A stretch of DNA of 64,000 nt, from positions 62,001 through 126,000 of the forward strand of contig DCFW01000040.1 in assembly GCA_002315435.1 (NCBI GenBank). The letters are read 5' to 3'. Of this stretch, positions 33,495 to 42,059 are shown in pieces. The first letter of the stretch is position 1. Each line of letters opens with the position of its first letter. A model generated the notes under the pieces. That model was given only the letters and a program-made list of their open reading frames with translations, was not told the origin of the DNA and did no database searches. A program made the translations under genes and the position numbers. Source of the DNA: Bacteroidales bacterium UBA1794. Its GTDB lineage: Bacteria > Bacteroidota > Bacteroidia > Bacteroidales > Bacteroidaceae.

Positions 33495-33618
33495 TACTTT
33501 CATGAGAAAAGTATGCTGTATAACATGATTTAACGGATATGTGGGCGTTAACGCTATATTTTGTAATTAATGTTTTGTTTTTTAGTCAACTTAAAGGTCA
33601 TTCAATTGTTATTTATGT

Positions 33619-34035
33619 ATGGGTGAAACTAGGGAGTGCATGTTAGAGACACTGCGCAACATGTGTTGCAAGCCGACAGTGGATGAGGATAAAGATATCT
33701 GTTTTGATTATCAAGACGGACATTTTGTGATGAATGCCAGTGATACGGCATTGCTTACTACGGTTTGGTTTTATTTGTTCTTTTCTGTTCCTACGGAGGA
33801 GTTAGGTATTGTGCAACGTGTAGTGAATGAGGCGAACAGTGCTTGTTCAACAAAGGTGGTATATAATGTGGATATGAAAAGGAAATGTATTGATTTACAC
33901 ATAAAGAATGAATTTATCTTTTCATCCGCAATATTTAAGCCGGAGGTTTATGTATCCACGATGCTTGATGAGTGTTTAAAGGCAGGTAATTACTTCGTGA
34001 AGTGTTATGATAGAGTAAAACGGGAGATGATATGA
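33619..34035 (+). CDS. YbjN-like hypothetical protein (first of a tandem pair)
   Basis: A 138-residue soluble protein with alternating strands and helices. The order of blocks (DYQDGHFVMNASD, VVNEANSACSTKVVYNVD, IKNEFIFSSAIFKPEVYVS) resembles the type III chaperone-like/YbjN fold and is repeated in the protein encoded just after it. It has no signal peptide. Its stop overlaps the next start by 4 bases (ATGA), so the pair is co-translated. Function unknown. Confidence 0.6.
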   Translation: MGETRECMLETLRNMCCKPTVDEDKDICFDYQDGHFVMNASDTALLTTVWFYLFFSVPTEELGIVQRVVNEANSACSTKVVYNVDMKRKCIDLHIKNEFIFSSAIFKPEVYVSTMLDECLKAGNYFVKCYDRVKREMI

Positions 34036-34640
34036 TGAAAATTATATTGGTGATTTTAGTTGTTCTTGTTTCAGGGTTGTTGGCTCTTTTGTTGATTGAA
34101 GCAAGAAGAATAAAGAAATCTACTAAATTGACTGATGAGAGTCTTAAAACATTGGATTTAAAGACTGAAAAACAAGAAAGTCCATCAAAGTGTGGATGCG
34201 TTTCAGAGATACTTTTATCCGTGTTGGATCAAATGGGATGTCAATATAGAAGAGATGAAGAGGGGCGGTTTATCATTAAATATCAAGGTGAATATTTTAA
34301 GGTTTGTACTGAAAATAAATGTTTGTTCTTGGATATATGGCAAGCAAGCTGCTATACCGGATCATTGGATGAATCGGATATGCTTGCTGATGTTATTAAT
34401 ACCGTGAACGTAAATGTGTATCCGAAAGTGCTAAGTGTTATCACGGATGAGAATGTGCAGCTTTATATAAAGACAAATGTTTTGCTTTCTGCGGAAGTCC
34501 CGAATAAAGAATTGTTCCTTTCGGGGGTGTTTAAATCGTTCATCACCACAACTCGTTATCTTCTGAATACGATAGAGGAGAAGCGTTTGTCACTTGAACT
34601 GAATAAAGTGGGTAATACTAGCAATTATCATTTGAATTAG
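34032..34640 (+). CDS. Membrane-anchored YbjN-like protein (second of a tandem pair)
   Basis: A 202-residue protein that begins with a transmembrane helix (residues 3-24), a short basic linker and then a YbjN-like domain (about 50-185) with IKYQGEYFKVCTEN and VINTVNVNVYPKVLSVITDE, paralogous to the preceding protein. The N-terminal anchor suggests that the soluble first protein and the anchored second one work together at the inner membrane. No enzyme motif is visible in either. The gene ends 384 bases before the EamA gene. Confidence 0.6.
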   Translation: MMKIILVILVVLVSGLLALLLIEARRIKKSTKLTDESLKTLDLKTEKQESPSKCGCVSEILLSVLDQMGCQYRRDEEGRFIIKYQGEYFKVCTENKCLFLDIWQASCYTGSLDESDMLADVINTVNVNVYPKVLSVITDENVQLYIKTNVLLSAEVPNKELFLSGVFKSFITTTRYLLNTIEEKRLSLELNKVGNTSNYHLN

Positions 34641-34698
34641 GAGTTTTCTCATCAAAGCTCCTTGCAAAACAGGACACTTATAGGACGAAATTTCTGAA

Positions 34699-34823
34699 TG
34701 TTACTTGAGATTCTTTGAATTCACAAGTAACATTTTTTTGTTTTACAGATGTGACACGCAAGTTTTACAAAGGTTAAACTTAAATTTATCAATGGTTAAA
34801 CTTAAGTTTAACCTTCGTAAAAC
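34699..34823. repeat. Interspersed palindromic element, copy A
   Basis: TGTTACTTG (34699-34707) and CAAGTAACA (34724-34732) form a first stem. The T-rich leader ACATTTTTTTGTTTTACAG follows, shared with the element at 51.4 kb. A 22-base inverted repeat comes next (34762-34783 with 34802-34823, one mismatch), whose right half sits in a perfect 20-base palindrome GGTTAAACTTAAGTTTAACC (34794-34813). Confidence 0.65.
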
Positions 34824-34907
34824 ATTGGACTGTCCTAATTGAAATCAAAAAATGTAAGCTATGTTTGAATAGTTTTCAATAATGCATTCTAAACTTTTTA
34901 TTATAGC

Positions 34908-34943
34908 AAGAGAAGGTATTTCCACATGGAGATACCTTCTCTT
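34908..34943. terminator. Strong hairpin between converging genes
   Basis: A perfect 12-bp stem (34908-34919 with 34932-34943) encloses a 12-base loop. It lies downstream of the EamA gene on the minus strand and of the YbjN pair on the plus strand. Neither side has a clear T-tract, so termination is likely but not certain. Confidence 0.5.
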
Positions 34944-35023
34944 ACAGTAACAATGCTTTTCTTACATAGCTGAATAGTATCAGCTTGCTTTAATCTTTTA
35001 TTTGAATTGGATTATAAAATCTG

Positions 35024-35986
35024 TCATTCAGTAGGTTTGTTGTCATTTGCTTCTTGTTGAGCTTTGAATGCATCCAGCTGTGCTTTTGATTTGCTTTGAG
35101 TCACAAAGTATACGCCGGAAAATACGCAGATAACGGCAACAAGCTTGGTGATTCCGAATGTATCCATGCCCAGTAATACGGTGAGAATGGCTGCGACTAT
35201 CGGTTGAATATAATTGTACATGCTCACTACTGTCGGGCGCAAGTACTTTTGTCCTATAGGTACGCATACATAAGCAAGGAATGTGGAGCAAACCACAACG
35301 TACATGATGTCAAGTATCACATCCCATGGCAAGGTCGAATATGCTAAGGATGATACATCATGATAAGAAAATGGGATGAAGCATATTGATGCATACATAA
35401 ACATCCATTTTAGTAGAGTGATAGGCGAGTATTTGCTTATCAAGTCTTTAAAGAATGTAAGGTAGATGGCAAAACTGAGCTGAGCTGTCATACATAACAA
35501 ATCACCTAGGTAACTGTTTGTTCCGCGTGATGCTCCCCCTGTATGTTTGCTTGTAAGAATCAGTATAAGTGCACCAGATGCACCGAAGAAAATGCCGATA
35601 AGTTTCTTTCCTGTTACAGGCTCCTTCAGGTAGAGTGCTGCTACGATCATGGTAATGATCGGCATGGTGGTGGTGACGATTGATGCATCAATAGGGGATG
35701 TCAGACTCAAACCGTAAATGAAGGTTCCTTGATTCAAGACAACGCCGAATAATGCTGCGAAGAATAGTTTCAGCATATCATCATGATGCACATGTTCTTT
35801 CTTGGTGAAGATGGATGCAATCCAAAAAAGGATGCACGCCCCGAACATTCTGAATAGTGTGAGAGATGTGGAGCTTACGACTCCTCCTCCAAAAAGAAGT
35901 GCACGCTTGGCAATCGGAGAATTTAATCCCCACATTAAGTTCGCAGAAAACATGGCTATATGACCGAAGTAGCTCTTATTCTTCAT
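35024..35986 (-). CDS. EamA/DMT-family transporter
   Basis: A 320-residue inner-membrane protein with ten hydrophobic segments in two EamA repeats. The first shows LMWGLNSPIAKRALL and the second LSFAIYLTFFKDLI. Members export metabolites or amino acids. I use ATG 35986 (MKNKSYFGHIAMF), because the longer frame adds 21 residues without a membrane segment and runs across the promoter box at 36021-36028. The C-terminus is a short hydrophilic tail rich in Gln and Lys. Substrate unknown. Confidence 0.85.
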   Translation of the reverse strand: MKNKSYFGHIAMFSANLMWGLNSPIAKRALLFGGGVVSSTSLTLFRMFGACILFWIASIFTKKEHVHHDDMLKLFFAALFGVVLNQGTFIYGLSLTSPIDASIVTTTMPIITMIVAALYLKEPVTGKKLIGIFFGASGALILILTSKHTGGASRGTNSYLGDLLCMTAQLSFAIYLTFFKDLISKYSPITLLKWMFMYASICFIPFSYHDVSSLAYSTLPWDVILDIMYVVVCSTFLAYVCVPIGQKYLRPTVVSMYNYIQPIVAAILTVLLGMDTFGITKLVAVICVFSGVYFVTQSKSKAQLDAFKAQQEANDNKPTE

Positions 35987-36020
35987 ATTGTTGAAAACTC
36001 TATCTTTATTAATTTTTGTG

Positions 36021-36028
36021 CAAAGATA
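36021..36028 (-). promoter_or_regulatory. Promoter box of the EamA gene
   Basis: CAAAGATA on the plus strand reads TATCTTTG on the minus strand, 35 bases before the chosen start codon. Confidence 0.55.
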
Positions 36029-36204
36029 CAGCTTAAATGTAATAATCATTATATTTGTGGCGCAAATTAAAGGTAACTTGCTACAAAATTAATATCTGTT
36101 CAAGAACCTAAAGCGTTCCCCTTTATCCGCCGTCATTTAAAAAAGTACTTGATGGATTAATGATTAAAACAAATGGATAGGGAATAGATATTATAATATT
36201 TATC

Positions 36205-36212
36205 TATCTTTG
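36205..36212 (+). promoter_or_regulatory. Promoter box of the acetyltransferase gene
   Basis: TATCTTTG matches TAnnTTTG and lies 39 bases before the ATG at 36252. Confidence 0.5.
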
Positions 36213-36251
36213 TTTGGAATAAAATAAATATCTTAGCAGAAGAATTAGGTC

Positions 36252-36836
36252 ATGGATGATTTAGATAAAATGAAATCCGGTCAATGGATGTATGGCATTT
36301 GCCCACAGATTGCTCAGGGATTAGGGAAAGCAGAAGAATTGATCTATCAATATAATCAGCTTCCTCCAAGCAAGAAGGATGAAAGAGAGACAATCATTCA
36401 TCGCCTTTTGGGAAGAGTAGGAAAGCACTTCATTATTCATTCTCCTTTTTATTGTGACTTTGGTGAACACATTACGATAGGTGATTATTTTATGGGGAAC
36501 TTCAATCTTACTATTTTGGATGAGGCGTCTGTAATGATCGGAGATCATGTCTTTATCGGGCCTAATGTTGGTATTTATACGGTGAGCCACGCTTTGCAGC
36601 CGGATCAACGCAGTGACGGGATTATGCGTTCGCTCCCTATAAGCATTGGGAATAATGTATGGATTGGAGGGTCGGTAGTCATTATGCAAGGCGTGACTAT
36701 AGGCGATAATACGGTGATTGGTGCAGGTAGTATTGTGACGCACGATATACCATCAGGAGTTGTTGCCTTGGGCAATCCCTGCAAGGTGGTGAGAAGAATA
36801 TCAGAAACAGATAGAGTGAATCCTTTAGATAGATGA
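36252..36836 (+). CDS. Maltose/galactoside O-acetyltransferase-like enzyme
   Basis: A 194-residue left-handed beta-helix acetyltransferase of the LacA/Maa (NodL) group. The N-terminal cap has MKSGQWMYGICPQIAQG; the hexapeptide coils run from about residue 70 to 180 with IGDHVFIGPNVGIYTVSHAL, whose His is the catalytic candidate near residue 115, and IGNNVWIGGSVVIMQGVTIG. Such enzymes acetylate sugars using acetyl-CoA. It stands alone, just ahead of the AraC regulator, which may control it. Confidence 0.87.
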   Translation: MDDLDKMKSGQWMYGICPQIAQGLGKAEELIYQYNQLPPSKKDERETIIHRLLGRVGKHFIIHSPFYCDFGEHITIGDYFMGNFNLTILDEASVMIGDHVFIGPNVGIYTVSHALQPDQRSDGIMRSLPISIGNNVWIGGSVVIMQGVTIGDNTVIGAGSIVTHDIPSGVVALGNPCKVVRRISETDRVNPLDR

Positions 36837-36927
36837 TTAGCATCGTTTCTTATAGTTATTTCTAGATTTGAGTGGCTTGATTGGCTGTCAGAATCTATTG
36901 TTTTTAGTAAAAGAGTAAGCCTTATAA

Positions 36928-37839
36928 ATGAACACATATGAATTCAATATAATGAATACACACGTCAATAAAATTATTCACGAAATCACTCCGTTGTCTC
37001 TCCGAGACTGTTTCTACATAGTGGAACGACATAAGACAGAGTTTACCTATCCTATACATACTCATAAGGATTTTGAGCTGAACTATGTGGAGAAAGCTTC
37101 AGGTGTGAAACGGATCGTGGGAGATAATACTCAGGTGATTGGTGACTATGACTTGGTGCTCATCACTAGTAGCGAGTTGGAACATGTATGGGAGCAAAGT
37201 GATTGTGACTCGAAGCAAATAAGGGAAATCACCATACAGTTCTCTCCAGATCTTATTTCCGAGGATATGCTTAACAAGAATCAGTTTGACAGTATAGCCA
37301 GTATGCTGAAGCGTGCTCGCCATGGTTTGACTTTTCCGATGGAAGCAATCATGAAGGTTTACAACTTAATAAACTCTCTGGTGATGGAGAAGGAAGGTTT
37401 TTACTCTTTCTTAAAGTTCCTGACCATCTTGTATGAACTGTCGCAATATGAAGGAAAGATGCTGGCAAGTTCTTCATTTGCAAAAGTGCAGCCGAGTAGC
37501 GACAGTCGTAGGATATTAAAGATTCAGACTTATTTGGAGATGCATTACCGCGAAACTATTCGTGAGGATGAGATGGCTGCCATGGTGAATATGGCGAAAG
37601 TTTCGTTTTGTCGCTTCTTTAAGCAACGTACAAGTACTACAATGATGGATTATTTGATAAAGATAAGGTTGGGGCATGCTGCTCGATTGCTTGTTGATAC
37701 CACCAATTCAATTACTGAAGTTTGTTTTGACTGTGGATTTAATAATCTATCCAATTTCAATCGAATATTCAAGAAGTACAAAGGTGTTTCTCCAAAAGAC
37801 TTTCGCGAGAATTATCGTAAAACAAAGAAGCTTATTTGA
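36928..37839 (+). CDS. AraC-family transcriptional regulator
   Basis: A 303-residue regulator. Residues 15-110 look like a cupin-type sensing domain with the HTHKDFELNYVEKASG block; residues 190-300 form the AraC/XylS HTH pair, with ITEVCFDCGFNNLSNFNRIF and PKDFRENYRK near the end. The ligand is unknown; sugars are common for this cupin group. An internal ATG at 36952 could be the true start. It follows the acetyltransferase gene by 91 bases. Confidence 0.87.
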   Translation: MNTYEFNIMNTHVNKIIHEITPLSLRDCFYIVERHKTEFTYPIHTHKDFELNYVEKASGVKRIVGDNTQVIGDYDLVLITSSELEHVWEQSDCDSKQIREITIQFSPDLISEDMLNKNQFDSIASMLKRARHGLTFPMEAIMKVYNLINSLVMEKEGFYSFLKFLTILYELSQYEGKMLASSSFAKVQPSSDSRRILKIQTYLEMHYRETIREDEMAAMVNMAKVSFCRFFKQRTSTTMMDYLIKIRLGHAARLLVDTTNSITEVCFDCGFNNLSNFNRIFKKYKGVSPKDFRENYRKTKKLI

Positions 37840-37860
37840 TGAACGTTCGAACCGTATAAA

Positions 37861-37894
37861 TAAAAGAGAGCATGTCAAAATAGACACGCTCTCT
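37861..37894 (-). terminator. Terminator of the ilv operon
   Basis: A 12-bp stem with one mismatch (37865-37876 with 37883-37894) around a 6-base loop is followed on the minus strand by TTTTATTT. It lies about 30 bases past the ilvC stop and may also serve the converging AraC gene. Confidence 0.82.
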
Positions 37895-37925
37895 AGCACT
37901 TATATTTCTGACTAACGATTGTTAA

Positions 37926-38972
37926 TTAGTTTCTTTCTGGGCGTAATGTACGTACTGTTTGACCAGTTTGCCACATTTCACTTTCATGCAAAGCTTTTAA
38001 CTCAGCATTTAATTTCTCACGATAGTCTGGTTTAGAGTTGCTATCAATTGAAACTTGAGCTTCATGTCCGGTCTTCACAGAGTTGTATAGTTTCTCGAAT
38101 ACAGGTTTTGCTGCATCATGGAACGGGCCCATCCAGTCAAGAGCTCCACGTTGAGCTGTAGTTGAGCAGTTTGCATACATCCAGTCCATACCTTTTTCAC
38201 CGAACATCGGGCCTAGTGATTGAGTTAGTTCCTCAACCGTTTCGTTGAATGCTTCAGAAGGTGTATGACCGTTTTCACGCAATGTCTCGTATTGTGCTAA
38301 CAAAAGACCTTGGATAGCTCCCATCAAGGTACCACGCTCACCGGTAAGATCTGACCAAGTTTCACGTTTGAAAGTGGTTTCAAACAGATAACCTGCACCA
38401 ATACCAACACCTAAAGCAATTGTACGTTCATAGGCTTTGCCTGTAGCATCTTGACCAACAGCGAAAGAGCAGTTAAGTCCACGTCCTTCTAGGAACATTG
38501 TACGAAGAGAAGTACCAGATCCTTTAGGAGCAACCAAGATAACATCTACATCTGTAGGAGGAACTTCCCCTGTACGATCTTGGAATGTGATACCAAATCC
38601 ATGAGAATAGTAAAGAGCTTTGCCTTTGGTCAAATGTTTCTTAACGGTAGGCCATTGATCAATCTGACCGGCATCAGAAAGCAAGTATTCGATGATCGTA
38701 GCTTTTTCGCAAGCTTCTTCAATATCAAATAAAGTTTCACCGGGAACCCATCCGTCAGCTACTGCTTTCTCCCATGTCTTACCACCTTTACGTTGACCAA
38801 CAATTACATTAAAGCCATTGTCGCGCAAGTTTAGAGATTGACCAGGACCTTGGATTCCATACCCTAATATTGCAATTGTGTCATCTTTTAAAACCTCGCG
38901 GGCTTTCTCCAAAGGAAATTCTTCGCGTGTTACTACTTCTTCAGTAACACCACCAAAATTCAATTTTGCCAT
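37926..38972 (-). CDS. ilvC: Ketol-acid reductoisomerase
   Basis: A 348-residue enzyme that turns acetolactate and acetohydroxybutyrate into dihydroxy acids with NADPH and magnesium, the second common step of valine, leucine and isoleucine synthesis. The Rossmann fold shows GYGIQGPGQ (about residues 37-45) and a GQRKGGK cofactor loop; the C-terminal helical domain has ETFKRETWSDLTGERG and NCSTTAQRGALDW. It is a short class I enzyme, typical of Bacteroidetes. It is the last gene of the ilv operon, 61 bases behind the thioesterase gene. Confidence 0.95.
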   Translation of the reverse strand: MAKLNFGGVTEEVVTREEFPLEKAREVLKDDTIAILGYGIQGPGQSLNLRDNGFNVIVGQRKGGKTWEKAVADGWVPGETLFDIEEACEKATIIEYLLSDAGQIDQWPTVKKHLTKGKALYYSHGFGITFQDRTGEVPPTDVDVILVAPKGSGTSLRTMFLEGRGLNCSFAVGQDATGKAYERTIALGVGIGAGYLFETTFKRETWSDLTGERGTLMGAIQGLLLAQYETLRENGHTPSEAFNETVEELTQSLGPMFGEKGMDWMYANCSTTAQRGALDWMGPFHDAAKPVFEKLYNSVKTGHEAQVSIDSNSKPDYREKLNAELKALHESEMWQTGQTVRTLRPERN

Positions 38973-39033
38973 TTTACTTAAGTTTTTATTGTGGTTTAAT
39001 AGCCACAGTTATTGTACATATTATAATTGTCTC

Positions 39034-39780
39034 TTATTTATTCTCAAAAACAACTCTACTTCTGCAAGCTACGGTATCATTGCATTTAACTTCTATATCA
39101 GAGATGTTTTCTTCCGGCTCTTCCTTGTAAAAAGAAAGTGTATTCCCGTAGTAACATTCTGAAACGTATGCTATCTCAAATCGTTTGATACGTTGTGCCT
39201 TATATTTCTCCATAGGGAATATATCAAGTATGTGCTGCATATATTTGACACTGTTGACATGTCCGTTGATATCTATGTCGCTGTATTGTGATGTATATTC
39301 TTTCACAAGTTTCCCTTCATGCAATTTGATGTGTGAAGGCTTTTCCATGGGGCATTCAAGATCAGGATCCACATAATCAACCAATCGTCCACTTTGAACG
39401 GATAGAAGGTCAAGAGGTTTGCGCGTATCAATGTCTATCATTGCCCAAACAGAACGAGCGTGACCGATTATTTTACCTTGTCCGTCATAAACATTGTAGT
39501 TACGGTCAGTGAAGAAACGATATATCTTTTCGCACCAAGTTTCTATTTCAAATGATTCGTATTGGTATGGCATGCGATTCATCTCAACAGCTAATCGTGA
39601 AAGCACCCATGTACATTTATTTTCTCTTAGAAATGTAATTCCAAATCCACGTGCATCGCTATGAAAATCAGCCGCATTAAGCATACAATTGCTTAATACA
39701 TTCATAGGCAATTCACCATTGCAATCAACGTGAAAAGGCTCTGCCATGAACTTGTATCTTCCAACTTTGCTTTGTTCCAT
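39034..39780 (-). CDS. Acyl-ACP thioesterase inside the ilv operon
   Basis: A 248-residue FatA/FatB-like enzyme that releases fatty acids from acyl carrier protein. Two hot-dog domains are visible: the first with LRENKCTWVLSRLAVEM (about residues 50-66), the second with YSDIDINGHVNSVKYMQHIL (about 165-184), which carries the family's Asn-Gly-His catalytic block. It sits between ilvN and ilvC with 6 and 61 bases to its neighbours, so it is co-expressed with branched-chain amino acid synthesis. A link through branched fatty-acid precursors is an inference. Confidence 0.87.
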   Translation of the reverse strand: MEQSKVGRYKFMAEPFHVDCNGELPMNVLSNCMLNAADFHSDARGFGITFLRENKCTWVLSRLAVEMNRMPYQYESFEIETWCEKIYRFFTDRNYNVYDGQGKIIGHARSVWAMIDIDTRKPLDLLSVQSGRLVDYVDPDLECPMEKPSHIKLHEGKLVKEYTSQYSDIDINGHVNSVKYMQHILDIFPMEKYKAQRIKRFEIAYVSECYYGNTLSFYKEEPEENISDIEVKCNDTVACRSRVVFENK

Positions 39781-39786
39781 GTGATG

Positions 39787-40338
39787 TTATTCTTTACTTT
39801 GTTCGTATTTTTGTTTGCGGTCTTCAAGGAATTCATTCACATGTTCGAAGCAACTGGTTGTAATTGCTACACGACCTGAACGTACAAACTGAAGAACACA
39901 TCCTAACGCTTGTAATTGTTCGTAAAGAGAAGTGATGTCTTCTGTCATTCCGGCTAATTCAACTATAGAGAATACCGGATTGACTTCTACTATATGAGCA
40001 TTACATCTACGAATCACCTTTGATGCCATCGGGCATTCGGTAAATTCAGGTGTAGATAGTTTGTATAATGCTATTTCATGAAGAAATATATCATCGTCTG
40101 TGAAGTAATTTACTTGAATTACATCAATCTTCTTTTGGATTTGTTTTGCTACATTCTCTACAGTTTCTTTGTCGGTCAAGCAAGTTATGGTGTATTTGTG
40201 TACACCTTTGATTGAAGACGCTGAAACATTTAAACTTTCAATATTGATCTGCCGACGAGTGAACACCGCAGTAACCTGATTGAGAAGTCCGGCTATATTC
40301 TCCGAATGTACGATAATTGTATATAATGTTTTATCCAT
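39787..40338 (-). CDS. ilvN: Acetolactate synthase small subunit
   Basis: A 183-residue regulatory subunit that gives feedback inhibition by valine to the large subunit. The N-terminal ACT domain is visible as YTIIVHSENIAGLLNQVTAVF, followed by RRQINIESLNVS; the C-terminal domain ends in VLQFVRSGRVAITT. I start at ATG 40338 (MDKTLYT) because AGGAAG lies 4 bases upstream; a frame beginning at 40356 would overlap ilvB. The symbol ilvH would serve as well. Confidence 0.9.
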   Translation of the reverse strand: MDKTLYTIIVHSENIAGLLNQVTAVFTRRQINIESLNVSASSIKGVHKYTITCLTDKETVENVAKQIQKKIDVIQVNYFTDDDIFLHEIALYKLSTPEFTECPMASKVIRRCNAHIVEVNPVFSIVELAGMTEDITSLYEQLQALGCVLQFVRSGRVAITTSCFEHVNEFLEDRKQKYEQSKE

Positions 40339-40349
40339 AATCTTCCTAA

Positions 40350-42059
40350 TTAACATTCAAGCAACATTTTATCAACGGATCCTCCCGGAGGTGTCATAGG
40401 CATTACATTTCCTTCCTCTATGACACATGCTTCAAGTAGAAACGGTCCGTCACAACTAAGCATCTTATCAATTGCATCCTGCAACTCTTCTCTTTTCATT
40501 ACTCTAGCTGAAGGAATGTCATAGGCTGATGCAATTTTCATGTAATCGGGATTCATCATAGGAGTGAATGAATAGCGATGATTGAAGAACATAGCCTGCC
40601 ATTGTCTTACATTACCTAAGAAGTTGTTGTTTAATAATATTATTTTAACGGGAGCTTTCTGTTCCATGATAGTACCAAACTCCTGAATGTTCATTTGTAT
40701 TCCGCCGTCGCCCATAAACGCACATACTGTACGTTCAGGGGCACCGAATGTGGCACCAATAGCAGCTGGTAGTCCAAAGCCCATAGTTCCCAGGCCTCCA
40801 CTTGTAATAATGCTTCTATCTGCTGAATATTTAAAATATCTTGCAGACATCATTTGGTTCTGTCCTACATCAGTAACTAGTACAGCTTTGTGGTTGGTTG
40901 CTTCACTCACAGCACGAACCACTTCACCCATGCTTAAGTTCTCATCGCTTGGATGGAGTTCAGGATATATAACCTTGTCATGCTCCAATTTAATAAATTC
41001 GTTGAAACTGTCTACCCATTCCTTATGATTATTCTCTACCAACAGATTTGTTACAGCAGCAAGTGTTTCTTTACAATCACCTAATACTGCTACATCTGTC
41101 TTTACATTCTTGTCAATCTCTGATGGATCGATGTCGAAATGAATCACTTTTGCCTGCTTGGCATAAGTGCCGAGATTTCCTGTTACTCGGTCATCAAACC
41201 TCATTCCTACAGCAATCAAAACGTCACATTCGTTCGTCTTAACGTTAGGGGCAAGGTTACCATGCATGCCTAACATTCCCATGTTCAACGGATGGTCAGT
41301 TGGCAGAGTGGATAGTCCTAAGATTGTGCAACCTACAGGCATTTGAGCTTTCTCAACAAAAGTTCTTAATTCTTTTTGCGCATTGCCAATTTCAATGCCT
41401 TGTCCTACTAATACAAGCGGACGTTTGGCATTGTTTATTAATTGTGCAGCTTCTTTGATTGATTGTTTGTCAGTATTGGGGATCGGTACGTAACTTCGTA
41501 TGAAGTCAATAATAGTAGGAGTATATTCTGTCTTTTCGATTTGTGCATTTTTAGCAAAGTCAAGAACCACAGGTCCGGGACGTCCGCTTTTTGCAATATA
41601 GAATGCTCGAGCAACTGCCCAAGCCACATCTTTTGCGTTGCGAATTTGGTAGCTCCATTTGGTTATGGGATGTGTTATGCCAACAAGGTCAACTTCTTGA
41701 AAGGCATCAGAACCTAAGAAAGCAGATCCTACTTGACCGGCAATAACAATGATAGGAGTGCTATCAATCATTGCGTCTGCAATACCGGTGATTGTGTTTG
41801 TAGCTCCAGGTCCGCTGGTAACTAAACATACACCAACTTCGCCTGAAACTCTTGCATAGCCTTCGGCCGCGTGAGTCGCAGCCTGTTCATGGCGAACCAG
41901 AATATGATTTAATTTGTCGCGGTGGTCGTACAGTTGATCATATACCGGCATGATACTACCTCCGGGATAACCGAATATGGTTTTTACTCCATGATCTTCT
42001 AGTGCCCTCATTAAGGCTTCAGCACCTGTGATTATTTCGTTATTCATATTTTTACCCAT
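40350..42059 (-). CDS. ilvB: Acetolactate synthase large subunit
   Basis: A 569-residue thiamine-diphosphate enzyme making acetolactate or acetohydroxybutyrate from pyruvate. The N-terminal Pyr domain shows VKTIFGYPGGSIMPVYDQL and the conserved Glu in VRHEQAATHAAEGYARVSG; the central domain has a flavin-binding-like fold; the C-terminal PP domain has the GDGGIQMN...LNNN thiamine motif near residues 440-467. Its start overlaps the ilvD stop (TAATG), which suggests coupled translation; ATG 42047 is an alternative. Confidence 0.95.
   Translation of the reverse strand: MGKNMNNEIITGAEALMRALEDHGVKTIFGYPGGSIMPVYDQLYDHRDKLNHILVRHEQAATHAAEGYARVSGEVGVCLVTSGPGATNTITGIADAMIDSTPIIVIAGQVGSAFLGSDAFQEVDLVGITHPITKWSYQIRNAKDVAWAVARAFYIAKSGRPGPVVLDFAKNAQIEKTEYTPTIIDFIRSYVPIPNTDKQSIKEAAQLINNAKRPLVLVGQGIEIGNAQKELRTFVEKAQMPVGCTILGLSTLPTDHPLNMGMLGMHGNLAPNVKTNECDVLIAVGMRFDDRVTGNLGTYAKQAKVIHFDIDPSEIDKNVKTDVAVLGDCKETLAAVTNLLVENNHKEWVDSFNEFIKLEHDKVIYPELHPSDENLSMGEVVRAVSEATNHKAVLVTDVGQNQMMSARYFKYSADRSIITSGGLGTMGFGLPAAIGATFGAPERTVCAFMGDGGIQMNIQEFGTIMEQKAPVKIILLNNNFLGNVRQWQAMFFNHRYSFTPMMNPDYMKIASAYDIPSARVMKREELQDAIDKMLSCDGPFLLEACVIEEGNVMPMTPPGGSVDKMLLEC

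Larger units (their letters stand above)
34641..35023. other. Intergenic region with palindromic repeat and hairpin
   Basis: No gene is present. The region holds the repeat element at 34699-34823 and the strong hairpin at 34908-34943, and is otherwise A/T-rich. Confidence 0.7.

Noticed and set aside
33449..33529. 26-codon plus-strand peptide (starts MKNTVAKVTP)
   Set aside because: It lies opposite the promoter and upstream part of the minus-strand small RNA unit, has no convincing promoter of its own and no recognisable role.
34699..34823. Inverted repeats considered as an invertible promoter
   Set aside because: The arms enclose only 18 bases with no promoter boxes, and no invertase gene is nearby.
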